Shown here: in pieces, positions 8,475 to 18,480 of the stretch
How positions within the stretch are numbered: the first letter of the stretch is position 1
Layout of the letters: each line of letters starts with the position of its first letter
DNA from: Rhodoferax sp. PAMC 29310
Lineage (GTDB): Bacteria > Pseudomonadota > Gammaproteobacteria > Burkholderiales > Burkholderiaceae_C
Direction of reading: 5' to 3'
Assembly: GCF_017948265.1 (NCBI RefSeq)
Contig: NZ_CP072852.1
Coordinates: 3,906,001-3,970,000 of the forward strand
DNA: 64,000 nt
Position numbers and translations under genes: made by a program
Notes under the pieces: model-generated
The model's database searches: none
Seen by the model: only the letters and a program-made list of their open reading frames with translations
What the model was told of the DNA's origin: nothing

Positions 8475-9653
8475 TCAGGATGCTTGCGTCGCGGGGAAAT
8501 CGCGCAAGAGCTCGCGGGCAATGATGAGTTGCTGCACCTCCGTGGCGCCTTCGTAAATACGCAGGGACCGAATCTCCCGGTAAAGCCGCTCGACCGTTTG
8601 ACCGCTGACGACGCCCAGCCCGCCCCAGATTTGCACCGCTGCATCAATGACCTGTTGCGCGCCTTCGGTGGCGCTCATCTTAGCCATGGCCGCTTCCCGG
8701 GTCACATTGCGCCCCTGGTCGCGCTGCCACGCCGCGCGGTAGGTGAGCAAGGCCGTGCTGTCCACGGTGGTGGCCATCTGGGCCAGCTTGGCCTGGGTAA
8801 GCTGAAAGTCAGCCAACGTTTGATTGAACATCTTGCGCGTGGTGGCGCGGTGCAGGGCCTCGTCCAGCGCGCGACGGGCAAAGCCAAGCGATGCAGCCGC
8901 CACACTGGTTCGGAACACATCCAGCGTTCGCATGGCGATTTTGAAACCCTCGGCGGGCGCGCCCACACGCTGGGCCAAGGGAATTCGGCAGTTGGTGAAC
9001 TGCAGGGTAGCCAGTGGATGCGGTGCAATCACCTGAATCCGCTCGGTGACCTCGAACCCCGGCGTGTCGGCGTCCACGATGAAGGCGCTGATGCCGCGCG
9101 GGCCTGGCGCCTCGCCAGTGCGGGCAAACACCACATAAAAATCGGCAATACCGCCGTTGGAAATCCAGGTCTTGCTGCCATTGAGCACCACCTCGTCGCC
9201 CTCAACCTCGGCCCGGCACTGCAGGGCGCCCACGTCAGAGCCGGCATCGGGCTCACTCAATGCAAACGCGGCAATGGCCTCGCCACGGGCGACGCGAGGC
9301 AGGTAGTGCTGCTTTTGCGCGTCTGTGCCCGCCAGGCTGATGGCGCCTGACCCCAGTCCCTGCATGGCAAAGGCGAAGTCGGCCAGGCCGTTGTGGCGGG
9401 CCAATGTTTCTCGAATCAGGCAAATGGCGCGGGTGTCGATGCTGTCGCCGGCGCCGCCATAGGCCGTCCCGCCGATGGCGTGTTGCAGCCAGCCGGCTTG
9501 GCCGAGTGAGCGAACCAGTGCTTTGCATTCGGCGTCCACGTCGTCGCCGTGCGTCTGGTTGATGTGTTCCGCAGCCCAAGCATCCAGTCGGCGGGCGAGG
9601 TCGCCGTGACGAGGTTCAAAAAAGGGCCAGTTGAGGTAGTGGGAGTCGCTCAT
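8475..9653 (-). CDS. Acyl-CoA dehydrogenase
   Basis: 392 residues, full length. FAD/substrate motifs [14 protein letters not shown] and [18 protein letters not shown] are present, as is the C-terminal [18 protein letters not shown] with the Glu that serves as base in most family members. It oxidises an acyl-CoA to the 2-enoyl-CoA and passes electrons to ETF. In this operon it would act on the alicyclic or ring-opened CoA ester made after hydroxylation and reduction of the aromatic ring. It lies 11 bp from the crotonase gene. Confidence 0.9.
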   Translation of the reverse strand: MSDSHYLNWPFFEPRHGDLARRLDAWAAEHINQTHGDDVDAECKALVRSLGQAGWLQHAIGGTAYGGAGDSIDTRAICLIRETLARHNGLADFAFAMQGLGSGAISLAGTDAQKQHYLPRVARGEAIAAFALSEPDAGSDVGALQCRAEVEGDEVVLNGSKTWISNGGIADFYVVFARTGEAPGPRGISAFIVDADTPGFEVTERIQVIAPHPLATLQFTNCRIPLAQRVGAPAEGFKIAMRTLDVFRTSVAAASLGFARRALDEALHRATTRKMFNQTLADFQLTQAKLAQMATTVDSTALLTYRAAWQRDQGRNVTREAAMAKMSATEGAQQVIDAAVQIWGGLGVVSGQTVERLYREIRSLRIYEGATEVQQLIIARELLRDFPATQAS

Positions 9654-9664
9654 GGTGATCTCCT

Positions 9665-10525
9665 TCAGTTGCCTTGGAAGACAGGTTTTTGTTTGGCCAC
9701 AAAGGCCTCATAGGCTCGTTTGTAGTCGTTGGTCAGCATGCAAATGGTTTGCGCCTGGGCTTCGGCCTCGATCGCTTGCTCAATCGTCATGGCCCACTCT
9801 TGGTGCAACATGGTTTTGGTGATGCCGTTGGCAAAGGTGGGGCCAATGGCTAGGTCACGAGCCAGCGCGGTGACTTGTATTTCCAACTCTTCCGGGCTGC
9901 AAAGGCGGTTGAAAAAGCCACTACGCTCGGCCTCTTCGCCCCCAATCGAGCGCCCGGTGTACAGCCACTCACTGGCGCGCCCCTGGCCAATGATGCGCGG
10001 CAGCATGGCGCAGGCACCCATGTCGCAGCCGGCCAATCCAACTCGGTTGAACAAAAAGGCGGTTTTGCTGCGGGCCGTGCCCAAGCGCATATCGGACGCC
10101 ATGGAGAGAATGGCACCGGCGCCGGCGCATACCCCATCCACTGCCGCAATGATGGGCTGCGGACAGGCGCGCATGGCTTTCACCAGATCACCGGTCATGC
10201 GAGTGAACATCAGCAGCTCCGGGGCTGGCAAATCGATCAGCGGGCCGATGATTTCATGCACGTCCCCGCCAGAGCAGAAATTGCCGCCCGCCCCAGTGAG
10301 AACCACCACTGTCACATCCTGGGCGTATTTGAGCTGGCTGAACAAGTCGCGCAATTCGGCATAAGAGTCAAAAGTGAGCGGGTTTTTACGCTCCGGGCGG
10401 TTCAGCGTGACCGTGCCTACGCCTGCTTCCACTTGCCATTTAAAATGTTGGGCTGGGTAGCCTGCCAGTAACTTGTGGTTTCCCGCCCGCAGAGCGGGGT
10501 CCGGAGGGATTGGGGTGTGGTTCAT
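9665..10525 (-). CDS. Enoyl-CoA hydratase/isomerase family protein (crotonase fold)
   Basis: 286 residues of the crotonase superfamily, with oxyanion-hole segments [15 protein letters not shown] (near 78-92) and [15 protein letters not shown] (131-145). The Glu that starts the usual PExxxG catalytic segment of hydratases appears as Arg161 ([13 protein letters not shown]), while an Asp (168) sits in the second half. That pattern resembles crotonases with hydrolase, isomerase or dehalogenase-like chemistry rather than a plain hydratase. It could hydrate or hydrolytically open the ring product. The stop overlaps the MarR gene region by 4 bp. Confidence 0.85.
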   Translation of the reverse strand: MNHTPIPPDPALRAGNHKLLAGYPAQHFKWQVEAGVGTVTLNRPERKNPLTFDSYAELRDLFSQLKYAQDVTVVVLTGAGGNFCSGGDVHEIIGPLIDLPAPELLMFTRMTGDLVKAMRACPQPIIAAVDGVCAGAGAILSMASDMRLGTARSKTAFLFNRVGLAGCDMGACAMLPRIIGQGRASEWLYTGRSIGGEEAERSGFFNRLCSPEELEIQVTALARDLAIGPTFANGITKTMLHQEWAMTIEQAIEAEAQAQTICMLTNDYKRAYEAFVAKQKPVFQGN

Positions 10526-11061
10526 CGGTTGTCCTTGTTGGTTTGTTCTTGCACGCGCACCACGTGCACACGCAGGGCGCCGAGTTGGCTGTAGAGCTGC
10601 TGGACGGTGCTGGGGTCCAGGCCCGAGAAGAGTTCAAGAATCCACTGTTCGTGCGCCTGGGCCATGGTCTCAAAGGTTTTTCGACCTTGTTCGGTCAAAC
10701 GGACGATCCAGGCACGCCGGTCAGCCGGACTGTTCTCCCGAGTAACAAATCCATCTCGCACCAATTCATCGGTGACACCGGTCACATTGCCGCCGGTCAC
10801 CATCAGGTAGCGAGACAGGTCCTTCATCTTCAGGCCGTCGGGCTGGCGGTACAGCTGCGCCATGTAGTCAAAGCGAGGCAAAGAGGTGTCGAATCGGTTG
10901 CGCAAGCGGCGCCGGATTTCATCCTCGATTTGGGTCGTGCTGGCCAGCAGGCGCAGCCACAGCTTCAAGGCAGCGTGGTCGCCCAGTTCCGAGCGGGCCT
11001 CGTGGCCCAGTTCGTCCGCGTCGGTGAGCAGGGTTCGGCTGGGGTCGGTTTTGCTGGTCAT
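10522..11061 (-). CDS. MarR-family transcriptional regulator
   Basis: 179 residues from ATG 11061, which overlaps the SDR stop (ATGA). A winged helix-turn-helix spans about residues 60-125 ([42 protein letters not shown]); the DRR wing motif is typical of MarR. Regulators of this type next to aroyl-CoA pathways usually repress until the CoA thioester binds. Being inside the operon it probably autoregulates; a candidate operator is the palindrome in the promoter at 14230-14257. Confidence 0.9.
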   Translation of the reverse strand: MTSKTDPSRTLLTDADELGHEARSELGDHAALKLWLRLLASTTQIEDEIRRRLRNRFDTSLPRFDYMAQLYRQPDGLKMKDLSRYLMVTGGNVTGVTDELVRDGFVTRENSPADRRAWIVRLTEQGRKTFETMAQAHEQWILELFSGLDPSTVQQLYSQLGALRVHVVRVQEQTNKDNR

Positions 11062-11843
11062 GACATGATCTCTCCGCCGCAAACGGGAATGGATTGGCCG
11101 GTGACGGCAGAGGCGCCCGTGCCGCACAGCCAAAGCACGGTGTCGGCGACCTCCAAGGGCTGCACCAACTGGCCTTGGGGGTTGCCCGCCGCAAACCCGG
11201 CGCGCGCCGCGACGGAGCTGCGGCCGGTTTTCTGCATGACGTTGTCGATGCTGTCGCTCAGCAAATCGGTGTCGGTGTAGCCGGGGCACACTGCGTTGAC
11301 TGTGATGCCCTTCTTCGCCACCTCTAGCGCCAGCGCCCGCGTCAGGCCGATGACGCCGTGCTTGGCGGCGCAGTAGGCGCTTACATAAGCGTAGCCGGTC
11401 AGACCGGCGGTGCTGGCCATATTCACCACACGACCCCATCCGGCCTGCAACATGTCAGGCAGTGCGGCCTGGCTGCACAGAAAGGTGCCGGTGAGGTTGA
11501 CGGCCAGCATCTGCTGCCACAGGGCTTCGTCGGTCTTCAGGATTGGCGCACTGGTCGCTTGGCCGGCGTTGTTGATCAAGATCTGCACGGGTCCAAACCG
11601 GTTGCGGGCACTGGCAAATGCAGCGGTCACCTGTGTCGCGTCCGCCACATCGGCCACCACGGCGTGAAACTGGTCAGGCAAGGTGGCCACCAGTGCATCA
11701 AGCACGTCTTGCCGTCGCCCCATCACGGTCACTTTGGCGCCCGCAGCCACGAGTTGGCGGGCAACAGCGGCGCCAATGCCGCTGCCACCCCCGGTGACCA
11801 GCGCGTGGCGACCCGCCAATGGGTGAGTCAGGGGCGTGGGCAT
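11058..11843 (-). CDS. Short-chain dehydrogenase/reductase (SDR)
   Basis: 261 residues from ATG 11843, overlapping the hydroxylase stop (ATGA). It has the classical SDR features: cofactor motif TGGGSGIG near residue 16, NNAG near 90, and the catalytic Ser with YxxxK (YVSAYCAAKHG). The sequence resembles the 3-hydroxybutyrate/3-hydroxyacyl dehydrogenase group. In the operon it probably oxidises a 3-hydroxyacyl-CoA or a ring hydroxyl group. Confidence 0.9.
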   Translation of the reverse strand: MPTPLTHPLAGRHALVTGGGSGIGAAVARQLVAAGAKVTVMGRRQDVLDALVATLPDQFHAVVADVADATQVTAAFASARNRFGPVQILINNAGQATSAPILKTDEALWQQMLAVNLTGTFLCSQAALPDMLQAGWGRVVNMASTAGLTGYAYVSAYCAAKHGVIGLTRALALEVAKKGITVNAVCPGYTDTDLLSDSIDNVMQKTGRSSVAARAGFAAGNPQGQLVQPLEVADTVLWLCGTGASAVTGQSIPVCGGEIMS

Positions 11844-14197
11844 CACGCTTCCACCGACCGGGCGGGTGATGAGGCGGCCAGGGCGGCTTGCGCCTTCTCC
11901 CGCTGGAAATTGGCCTCCATCTGCGCTTTGCCCGAGACATAGGGTTTGGGCCAGGGCATGGGGGTATAACCAATTTTGGCGGCCTCTGTCAAAGTCCAGG
12001 CCGGGTTGGCCAGGTGGGGGCGGGCCACGGCGCACAAGTCGGCCCGGCCGGATGCAATGATGCTGTTCACATGATCGGCTTCGCTGATGGCGCCCACCGC
12101 AATGGTGGGGATACCCGCTTCCTGGCGAATGCGGTCGGCAAATGGAGTTTGAAACATGCGCCCATACACTGGCTTTTCTTGTTTGCTGACCTGACCCGAT
12201 GAACAGTCGATCAGGTCGGCGCCGGCGGCTTTGAAGGCGCGGGCCACTTCAACGGCGTCTGCCGGGGTGATGCCGCCTTCCACCCAGTCATGGGCGGAAA
12301 TGCGCACCGACATAGGCCGCTCGGTCGGCCACACTGCGCGGACCGCGGAAAACACCTCCAATGGATATCGCAGGCGGTTGCTCAAATCACCGCCAAACTC
12401 GTCAGTACGCTGGTTGGTCAGAGGCGAGATAAAGCTGGACAACAGGTAGCCGTGCGCGCAGTGCAACTCCAGCCATTCCACGCCAATCTCGGCGGCGGCT
12501 TGCGCGCTGGCGACAAACTGGGCTTTGACCTCGACCATCTCTGCGCGGCTCATTTCACGGGCGGTCTGGCTGACGCCCGCGAGGTACTGCTGCTGCGACG
12601 CGGAAACGACAGGCCAGTTGCCGGACACCAGCGGTTGGTCCATGCCTTCCCAAGCCAGCCGGGTGGATGCTTTGGCACCCGCATGACCAAGTTGCATGGC
12701 GAATTTGGCGTCACTGTGGGAGTGGACCCAGTCAACAATGCGCTTCCAGGCTACCGTGTGCTCCGGCGCATAAAGCCCAGGACACCCAGGGGTGATGCGG
12801 GCCTCGGCGCTGACGCAGGTCATCTCGGCGAACACCAGGGCGGCGCCACCCAGCGCGCGGGCACCCAGGTGCACGAGGTGGTAGTCACCGGCCACACCGT
12901 CCACGGCGGAGTATTGCGCCATGGGGGAAACTACCACTCGGTTTTTGAGCGTGAGGCCGCGCACCGTGTAGGGTGTGAACATGGGCGGTGGGGCCGCTTG
13001 GTCGTTGGCAACAGCAACACCGGCGCGCTTTGCAAACCAGCGTTCGAAGTTGCCCAACCAGACGCTATCTCGCAGCCGTAGGTTTTCGTGGCTGATGCGC
13101 TGGCTGCGGGTCAGCATCGAGTACATGAATTGTGGTGGCTCCAACTGATCGCAGTAGCGCATGCCGCACACTTCAAACCACTCCATGGCGTTCCAGGCGG
13201 CGTTTTGCAGGCGCAACACATCGACATGGCGCAAGGCTTGGTATCGCGTCAGTACGGCCAGGATTTGGTCAGGGGTGTCGCCGAGCGTTGTAAATTGCCG
13301 TGCCAGCTCAATGGCGTCTTCAATGGCGAGTTTGGTGCCTGAGCCAATGGCGAAATGTGCGGTGTGCACCGCATCGCCCATCAGCACCACATGGCTGTTG
13401 CCGTTGAAAAATGACCATTGTGCGCATTTGACGCTCTGAAAATTCAGCCACGCCGAGCCGCGCAGGTGGCGGGCGTTGGTCATCAGGGCGGCACCTTTCA
13501 GGTTGGCGGCAAACACCTGTTCGCAAAAGGCGATGGACTGGTCCTGATCGGCTTGATCCAGCCCGTGTGCCAGCCAGGTTTCCTCGGTGCATTCGACAAT
13601 AAAGGTGGTGGTGTTTTCGTCAAATTTGTACACATGGGCCTGAAACCAGCCGTGCTCTGTTTTCTCGAAGAGAAAGGTGAAGGCGTCATACAGCTTGTGG
13701 GTGCCCAGCCAGATGAATCGGTTGGGGCGCACGGTGATCTCGGGTTTGAACACCTCAGCGTGCTGGCTGCGAATGCGAGAGTTGATACCGTCGCTGGCAA
13801 TGATCAAATCAGCGTCCGGGTACTGCGCGTCAGACTCGGCATCGGTCTCAAACATCAGTTTGACACCCAGCGCTTCGCAACGCACCTGAAGGATGTTGAG
13901 CAGCTTTTTGCGACCAATTCCCACAAAGCCATGACCACCCGAGCGAATCACGTCGCCCTTGAACATCAGTTCAATGTCATCCCAGTGGTTGAAGGCCTGG
14001 CGAATCTCGGCTGCTGTCACCGGATCTTGCGCCTGCATGTTGTCCATCGTCGCATCCGAGAAGACCACGCCCCAGCCGAAGGTGTCATAAGGCTTATTGC
14101 GCTCGACCACGGTAATGTCGTGGGCGGGGTTGTTTTGCTTCATCAGAAGCGCAAAGTACAAGCCAGAGGGGCCGCCGCCAATACAGACAATCTTCAT
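11843..14197 (-). CDS. FAD monooxygenase/old-yellow-enzyme fusion (2-aminobenzoyl-CoA or salicylyl-CoA hydroxylase)
   Basis: 784 residues made of two enzymes. Residues 1 to about 390 are a class A flavin monooxygenase ([14 protein letters not shown] at 7-20; [22 protein letters not shown], the second FAD motif, near 275). From about residue 405 ([26 protein letters not shown]) follows a complete old-yellow-enzyme/NADH:flavin oxidoreductase TIM barrel. This fusion is that of 2-aminobenzoyl-CoA monooxygenase/reductase (Azoarcus evansii anthranilate pathway) and of proteins annotated as bifunctional salicylyl-CoA 5-hydroxylase. The first half adds one oxygen at ring C5 and the second reduces the ring. 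It is the first gene of the operon. Confidence 0.92.
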   Translation of the reverse strand: MKIVCIGGGPSGLYFALLMKQNNPAHDITVVERNKPYDTFGWGVVFSDATMDNMQAQDPVTAAEIRQAFNHWDDIELMFKGDVIRSGGHGFVGIGRKKLLNILQVRCEALGVKLMFETDAESDAQYPDADLIIASDGINSRIRSQHAEVFKPEITVRPNRFIWLGTHKLYDAFTFLFEKTEHGWFQAHVYKFDENTTTFIVECTEETWLAHGLDQADQDQSIAFCEQVFAANLKGAALMTNARHLRGSAWLNFQSVKCAQWSFFNGNSHVVLMGDAVHTAHFAIGSGTKLAIEDAIELARQFTTLGDTPDQILAVLTRYQALRHVDVLRLQNAAWNAMEWFEVCGMRYCDQLEPPQFMYSMLTRSQRISHENLRLRDSVWLGNFERWFAKRAGVAVANDQAAPPPMFTPYTVRGLTLKNRVVVSPMAQYSAVDGVAGDYHLVHLGARALGGAALVFAEMTCVSAEARITPGCPGLYAPEHTVAWKRIVDWVHSHSDAKFAMQLGHAGAKASTRLAWEGMDQPLVSGNWPVVSASQQQYLAGVSQTAREMSRAEMVEVKAQFVASAQAAAEIGVEWLELHCAHGYLLSSFISPLTNQRTDEFGGDLSNRLRYPLEVFSAVRAVWPTERPMSVRISAHDWVEGGITPADAVEVARAFKAAGADLIDCSSGQVSKQEKPVYGRMFQTPFADRIRQEAGIPTIAVGAISEADHVNSIIASGRADLCAVARPHLANPAWTLTEAAKIGYTPMPWPKPYVSGKAQMEANFQREKAQAALAASSPARSVEA

Positions 14198-14229
14198 TGC
14201 AATTCCAGTTCAAGTGGGATCTCGCAATT

Positions 14230-14257
14230 AGTTTAGGCTTAAAGCTTTAGATGTCAA
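14230..14257 (-). promoter_or_regulatory. Sigma-70-like promoter with palindrome, front of the aromatic operon
   Basis: On the minus strand a perfect -35 TTGACA (14252-14257) is followed after 16 bp by TAAACT (14230-14235) as -10. The spacer contains the perfect 10-bp palindrome TAAAGCTTTA (14240-14249), a natural binding site for a dimeric repressor such as the MarR protein encoded in the operon. The hydroxylase ATG is 33 bp downstream. Motif matches are direct; regulator identity is inference. Confidence 0.6.
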
Positions 14258-14458
14258 GTAAATGAAAACCCTGCCCTGAAGTCGGCACGCAAGTCGCTCG
14301 CCACGGCATGATCGAGCTCATGGCATCGTAATTTTCAAGGGGGAGGTTGATTGTCCTGCGTGCTGAGGCGCGACGAATTGGCTGGGGCGGCGACTGCAGT
14401 CGCGAGAGAGAAGGCGGGCGCGGGTGCCTGCCGGGCAGCCCGCGTGACTTGAGGGGAG

Positions 14459-14695
14459 TTAGTTCAACAAAAAGGCGGCGGCGTATTTGCGCCGCTCGGC
14501 CAAGTCCAGTGCTTCATCGCTGGCGGCGCGGGTGGCCAGGGCCTCTTTGGTGAACGGAATCAGGGGTTTGTCCAGCGGGCGTAGCTTGTGGCGGCGCAGG
14601 CCGCGCAACTCCTGCGAACGCTCCATGGTCTGCAACACGCGCTCTGGTTCCATCATCAGGCTGAAGGGGGTGGCGGAAAAGTTGAGGTTTTTCAT
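14459..14695 (-). CDS. Small conserved-type protein of unknown function
   Basis: 78 residues from ATG 14695, chosen because GGAGAA lies about 6 bases upstream; an ATG seven codons earlier lacks such a site. I do not recognise the family. The N-terminus (MKNLNFSATPFSLMMEPERVLQTMERSQEL) is followed by a basic stretch (RGLRRHKLRPLDKP) and an Ala-rich acidic helix; no signal peptide or membrane segment is seen. It stands alone between the aromatic operon and dbpA. The 260 bp upstream of 14459 contains only the operon promoter. Confidence 0.6.
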   Translation of the reverse strand: MKNLNFSATPFSLMMEPERVLQTMERSQELRGLRRHKLRPLDKPLIPFTKEALATRAASDEALDLAERRKYAAAFLLN

Positions 14696-14837
14696 GGAAT
14701 TCTCCGGTGGGTTCACAGCGCCTGACGAAGTCTTTGGCGCTTGATTGAACTGTAGCCCCCGGTCCCATGAACTGAAGTCAGTAAACGGCTGTAAACCGTG
14801 TAAGACTTTCCCTTACAGAGAAGCGTTGAAATGGGCT

Positions 14838-16256
14838 TTAAAGCAGGCGTACTTTTACGCTTTTGCCCTTGACCTTGCCGCCGTTGAGCTTCTGCATGGC
14901 CTGTAGCGCAATGTCCCGGTTCACCGCCACAAAGGTGGTGAATTCGGTCACGTTGATCTTGCCAATTTGCTCGCGGGTGTAGCCAGCGTCCGCCGTCAAA
15001 GCGCCCAAAACATCGCCGGGGCGAATCTTTTCCTTGCGCCCGCCCAAAATCTGCAGCGTCACCATCGGTGGCAGCAGGGGGCCTTCACCGGTGGGCAACA
15101 AGTCCTCCACTTTGTGCCAGGTCGACGGGCTGTTCTGGTACTGCTCAATCTTGCCAACAAAACCCATCTCGTTCATGGAAGCCAGGCTCAAGGCCAGACC
15201 AGACTCGCCCGCGCGGCCAGTGCGGCCAATGCGGTGCACATGCACCTCGGCGTCGGGCGTGATGTCGACATTGATCACGGCTTCCAACTGGTTGATGTCC
15301 AGTCCGCGTGAGGCCACATCGGTGGCCACCAACACCGAGCAGCTGCGATTGGCAAACTGGGCCAGCACCTGGTCGCGCTCGCGCTGCTCCAGTTCACCAT
15401 ACAGGGCCAGGGCGTTGAAGCCTTGTTCCTGCAGGTAGGTCACCAAATCTTTGCACTGCTGTTTGGTGTTGCAAAACGCCAGCGTGCTGATGGGGCGAAA
15501 GTGGTTCAGGAGTTGAGCCACGGTGGCCAGCCTGGTGTGGCGGGTGACTTCATAAAAACGCTGCTCGATCAGGCTCTCGGTGTGCAAGGACTCAACCTTG
15601 ACTTGCACCGGGTCGCGCATGAATTGCTTGGCCAGCTTTTCAATGCCTTCGGGGTAGGTGGCCGAAAACAGCAAGGTTTGCCGCTCTTTGGGGCATTGCT
15701 TGGTGACGGTGGTGATGTCGTCCACAAAACCCATGTCCAGCATGCGGTCCGCTTCGTCCAGCACCAGGGTGTTGAGCGCGTCCAGATTCAGGTACTCGCG
15801 CTGAAGGTGGTCCATGATGCGACCCGGCGTGCCAACGACGATGTGGGCGCCATGCTCTAGCGAGGCGCGCTGGCCACGCAGGGCCACGCCGCCACACAGG
15901 GTGACGACCTTGATGTTTTCCTCGGCCCGCGCCAAACGGCGAATCTCAATGGTGACCTGATCTGCCAGCTCACGTGTGGGGCACAGCACCAGTGCTTGGA
16001 CCGCGAAGCGGCGCGGGTTCAGGTTGGTGAGCAGGCTTAGGGCGAAGGCGGCGGTTTTGCCGCTGCCGGTTTTGGCTTGCGCAATCAAGTCTTTTCCCGC
16101 CAGGGCGGTGGGCAGGCTGGCGGCCTGAATCGGGGTCATGGCCAGGTAACCCAGTTGTGTCAGGTTCTCCAGCATGGCAGGGCTCAGCGGCAGCTTGTCG
16201 AAGCGGGCGCTGGCGTCGGGGGCGGCGGTGGCCGTCTTTTGTTCAATGGTACTCAT
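14838..16256 (-). CDS. dbpA: DEAD-box ATP-dependent RNA helicase DbpA
   Basis: 472 residues from ATG 16256 (a longer frame exists upstream but lacks family sequence). Helicase motifs in order: AKTGSGKTA (motif I), PTRELADQ, VGTPGRIMD, VLDEADRMLDMGF (DEAD), LLFSATYP (SAT), ATDVASRGLDI and HRIGRTGRAG. The last about 75 residues are the DbpA RNA-binding domain (GGRKEKIRPGDVLGALTADAG), which in E. coli targets hairpin 92 of 23S rRNA. Role: late large-subunit ribosome assembly. Confidence 0.93.
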   Translation of the reverse strand: MSTIEQKTATAAPDASARFDKLPLSPAMLENLTQLGYLAMTPIQAASLPTALAGKDLIAQAKTGSGKTAAFALSLLTNLNPRRFAVQALVLCPTRELADQVTIEIRRLARAEENIKVVTLCGGVALRGQRASLEHGAHIVVGTPGRIMDHLQREYLNLDALNTLVLDEADRMLDMGFVDDITTVTKQCPKERQTLLFSATYPEGIEKLAKQFMRDPVQVKVESLHTESLIEQRFYEVTRHTRLATVAQLLNHFRPISTLAFCNTKQQCKDLVTYLQEQGFNALALYGELEQRERDQVLAQFANRSCSVLVATDVASRGLDINQLEAVINVDITPDAEVHVHRIGRTGRAGESGLALSLASMNEMGFVGKIEQYQNSPSTWHKVEDLLPTGEGPLLPPMVTLQILGGRKEKIRPGDVLGALTADAGYTREQIGKINVTEFTTFVAVNRDIALQAMQKLNGGKVKGKSVKVRLL

Positions 16257-16366
16257 AGGTGGATTATCGGTGGCAGGGTCCAGAAAGCCGCACGATGAGG
16301 GGTTTTGACCATAGTTTGTCAAAATACCCACTGGCGCGGATGGACCGCGCGTTTGAAGGAGATGGA

Positions 16367-17851
16367 ATGCGACGCACCTGGTACCCCCTGATATTGGCTC
16401 CCCTATTGTTGATCGGCTGTGGCAATGCCGTGCTGAACCCGGTGAGCGGCGAGGCGGAACGCTCCGTCATGAGCGAACAGGCCGAAGTGGCCGAGGGCCA
16501 GAAGGGCCACCAGCAGGTGCTGCAGGAGTACGGCGTGGTGAAAGACGCCCGCCTGCAGGCCTATGTCAATGAGCTGGGGCAGCGTTTGGCCAAGCAGTCT
16601 CACCGCAATCAATTGCAGTGGCATTTCACCGTGCTGGACAGTCCGGAGATCAATGCCTTTGCTTTGCCCGGAGGCTATGTTTATGTCACCCGCGGCATCA
16701 TGGCTTATATGGAGGACGAGGCCGATCTGGCCGGCGTGATCGGCCATGAGATCGGCCACGTCACCGCCCGCCATGGTGCACAGCGCGCGACGCGCCAGCA
16801 AGACGCAGGTTTGGGCGTGTTGGCGGCCACCCTGCTGGGCGCGGTGCTGGAAAGCCAGGGCATGTCTGGCGCGGGTCAAATGGCCAGTAACGTGTCGCAA
16901 TCGGTGGCCTCGGGCTACGTCGCATCCTATGGGCGCGAGCAAGAGTTGCAATCCGATCAACTGGGTGCTGAATACCTGGCGCGCAGCAATTACGACCCGC
17001 AGAATATGGTCAACGTGATTACAGTGCTCAAAAATCAGGAGCGTTTTGCAGCGGACCAGGCCCGGGCCGAAGGTCGCCCGGTGGCCGAGGGCCGCAGCTG
17101 GCTGGCCTCGCACCCCAGCAATGACGAGCGCCTGCGAAATATCACCCAGTTGGCCGCCCAGTACAAAGGACGTTACAGCAACGAAGGGCGCGCGCGCTAC
17201 CTGGCTGCCATCAACGGCATGGACTTTGGTGAGACCGCCGAGCAGGGGTTGACGCGTGGGCGCCAGTTCTATCATTCGTCATTGGGCATCGCGCTGACCG
17301 CCCCGCAGGGCTGGAAGATTCAAAACGCACCTGACAAGCTGGTGGTGGTCAATGGCGCCGGCGACGCAGCCCTGATTCTGAGAGCGGCACCCGCGCAGGC
17401 CGGGCGCAATCATGAAGAGGTGATTCGCAATTTACTCAAACCCACCCAAGGGCGCAGCGACCGGATGGTGATCAATGGCCTGCAAGCGACCCATTTCTCC
17501 GGCGCGCGTGCCAATGCACAGGGGCAGTCTCAAGCGATTGAGGCCACGGTCGTGAGCGGCCCGGGCGACAAAACCTACGTACTGAGTTATGCCGCCAAAG
17601 ACGCCAACACCCTAGCCCAGGCACGGCGCCAGATTGACGAGACGCGAGGTTCTTTCCGGGCGATGACCGGCTCGGACCGGGCTGCCGCGCAGCCGTGGAA
17701 CCTGAAAACCGCGCCCTATCCTCGGGGTGGTTTTGCCGAGTTGGCGCGCCGGTCACCGCTGGAGCGGGCGGAGCAGCAGTTGCGCCTGATCAACGGTGTT
17801 TACGGCGGTGGCGAGCCCCAAGCAGGGCAGTTGATCAAAATCGTACAGTAG
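16367..17851 (+). CDS. M48-family zinc metalloprotease, lipoprotein (BepA/LoiP-like)
   Basis: 494 residues from ATG 16367, preceded by GAAGGAGA; the frame is open upstream. Residues 1-17 form a lipoprotein signal with lipobox LIGC (Cys18). Zinc motif HEIGH is at 127-131 (GVIGHEIGHVTARHG) and the third ligand Glu lies in EQELQSDQLGAEYL near 190. The C-terminal 200 residues hold a beta-rich domain rather than the TPR repeats of BepA. Likely periplasmic protein quality control at the outer membrane. It is divergent from dbpA with 110 bp between starts. Confidence 0.9.
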   Translation: MRRTWYPLILAPLLLIGCGNAVLNPVSGEAERSVMSEQAEVAEGQKGHQQVLQEYGVVKDARLQAYVNELGQRLAKQSHRNQLQWHFTVLDSPEINAFALPGGYVYVTRGIMAYMEDEADLAGVIGHEIGHVTARHGAQRATRQQDAGLGVLAATLLGAVLESQGMSGAGQMASNVSQSVASGYVASYGREQELQSDQLGAEYLARSNYDPQNMVNVITVLKNQERFAADQARAEGRPVAEGRSWLASHPSNDERLRNITQLAAQYKGRYSNEGRARYLAAINGMDFGETAEQGLTRGRQFYHSSLGIALTAPQGWKIQNAPDKLVVVNGAGDAALILRAAPAQAGRNHEEVIRNLLKPTQGRSDRMVINGLQATHFSGARANAQGQSQAIEATVVSGPGDKTYVLSYAAKDANTLAQARRQIDETRGSFRAMTGSDRAAAQPWNLKTAPYPRGGFAELARRSPLERAEQQLRLINGVYGGGEPQAGQLIKIVQ

Positions 17852-17867
17852 ATCTTAGATCGCAGGT

Positions 17868-17900
17868 GCTATTGAATAGATAGCTGTCTGCGCATGTAAT
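17868..17900 (+). repeat. Partial copy of interspersed repeat (TAGCT-TGCGC family)
   Basis: The segment GCTATTGAATAGATAGCTGTCTGCGC matches the 5' half of the element seen at 29943, 40243, 44774 and 57912; the 3' half (GCTAG part) is missing. It lies 17 bp behind the M48 stop. Confidence 0.45.
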
Positions 17901-17952
17901 ACCGAGGGTAGGTCGATATTTCGCTTGAAATAAGAACTCCCTATCGCTTGAT

Positions 17953-18426
17953 CTACTTGTCGTTCTTTGTGATCCCCAGCGACTTGGCCGCTGGGTACAC
18001 CGTGGACTCCTCCAGCGCGATGTGGTTCTGAACCAGTGCCACAAAGATGGCCACCTGACTCACCAGCTCAGCCGGTTCAAACCAGCTGTTGCCTGAGGCA
18101 ACAGCGCGCAACTTGGGCGAGAGTTCAATCCAGTTCTCCTCAATCCAGCCGTGATCCTGCTGCAGGGTTGTGACCGTCGCCTTCAGTTCGTCGTTGTCGC
18201 CAGCCAAAATCGGCGGGAATACCATCTTCTCTTCCTGCGCGTGGTGCGCGCGCGAGGTACCGGAGAAAAAGGTTTCAATCTGGTCGGCTTGTTGTTGGGC
18301 CTCGGCGTCGATGCCCTCAGCCTCAATTCGCGTAGCCAGCGCCGACAGCGCTTTGAGTTGCTCCAGCATCTGCTGATGGCAGGTATCCAGCGCAGAGAAA
18401 CTTACGGGTTTGGGGTAGTTCGACAT
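17953..18426 (-). CDS. Hemerythrin HHE-domain protein
   Basis: 157 residues. Spacing of His17 (CHQQM), His61/62 and Glu66 (HHAQEE), His92 (DHGWIE), His135 and Glu139 (NHIALEE) fits a di-iron hemerythrin four-helix bundle. Such proteins bind oxygen or NO or handle iron in the cytoplasm; relatives of YtfE/DNR-controlled type respond to nitrosative stress. The FNR-like box 55 bp upstream of its ATG supports control by oxygen or NO. No partner domain is attached. Confidence 0.88.
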   Translation of the reverse strand: MSNYPKPVSFSALDTCHQQMLEQLKALSALATRIEAEGIDAEAQQQADQIETFFSGTSRAHHAQEEKMVFPPILAGDNDELKATVTTLQQDHGWIEENWIELSPKLRAVASGNSWFEPAELVSQVAIFVALVQNHIALEESTVYPAAKSLGITKNDK

Positions 18427-18480
18427 AGTGCCCTCCTGAAAAAGTTAGGTTTCATTGTCTTCAGCGAGCGGCGCTTTGCA

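Noticed and set aside
14400..14458. Terminator hairpin behind the 78-aa gene (GCGGG...CCCGC)
   Set aside because: The stem is GC-rich but has no T-run on the minus strand.
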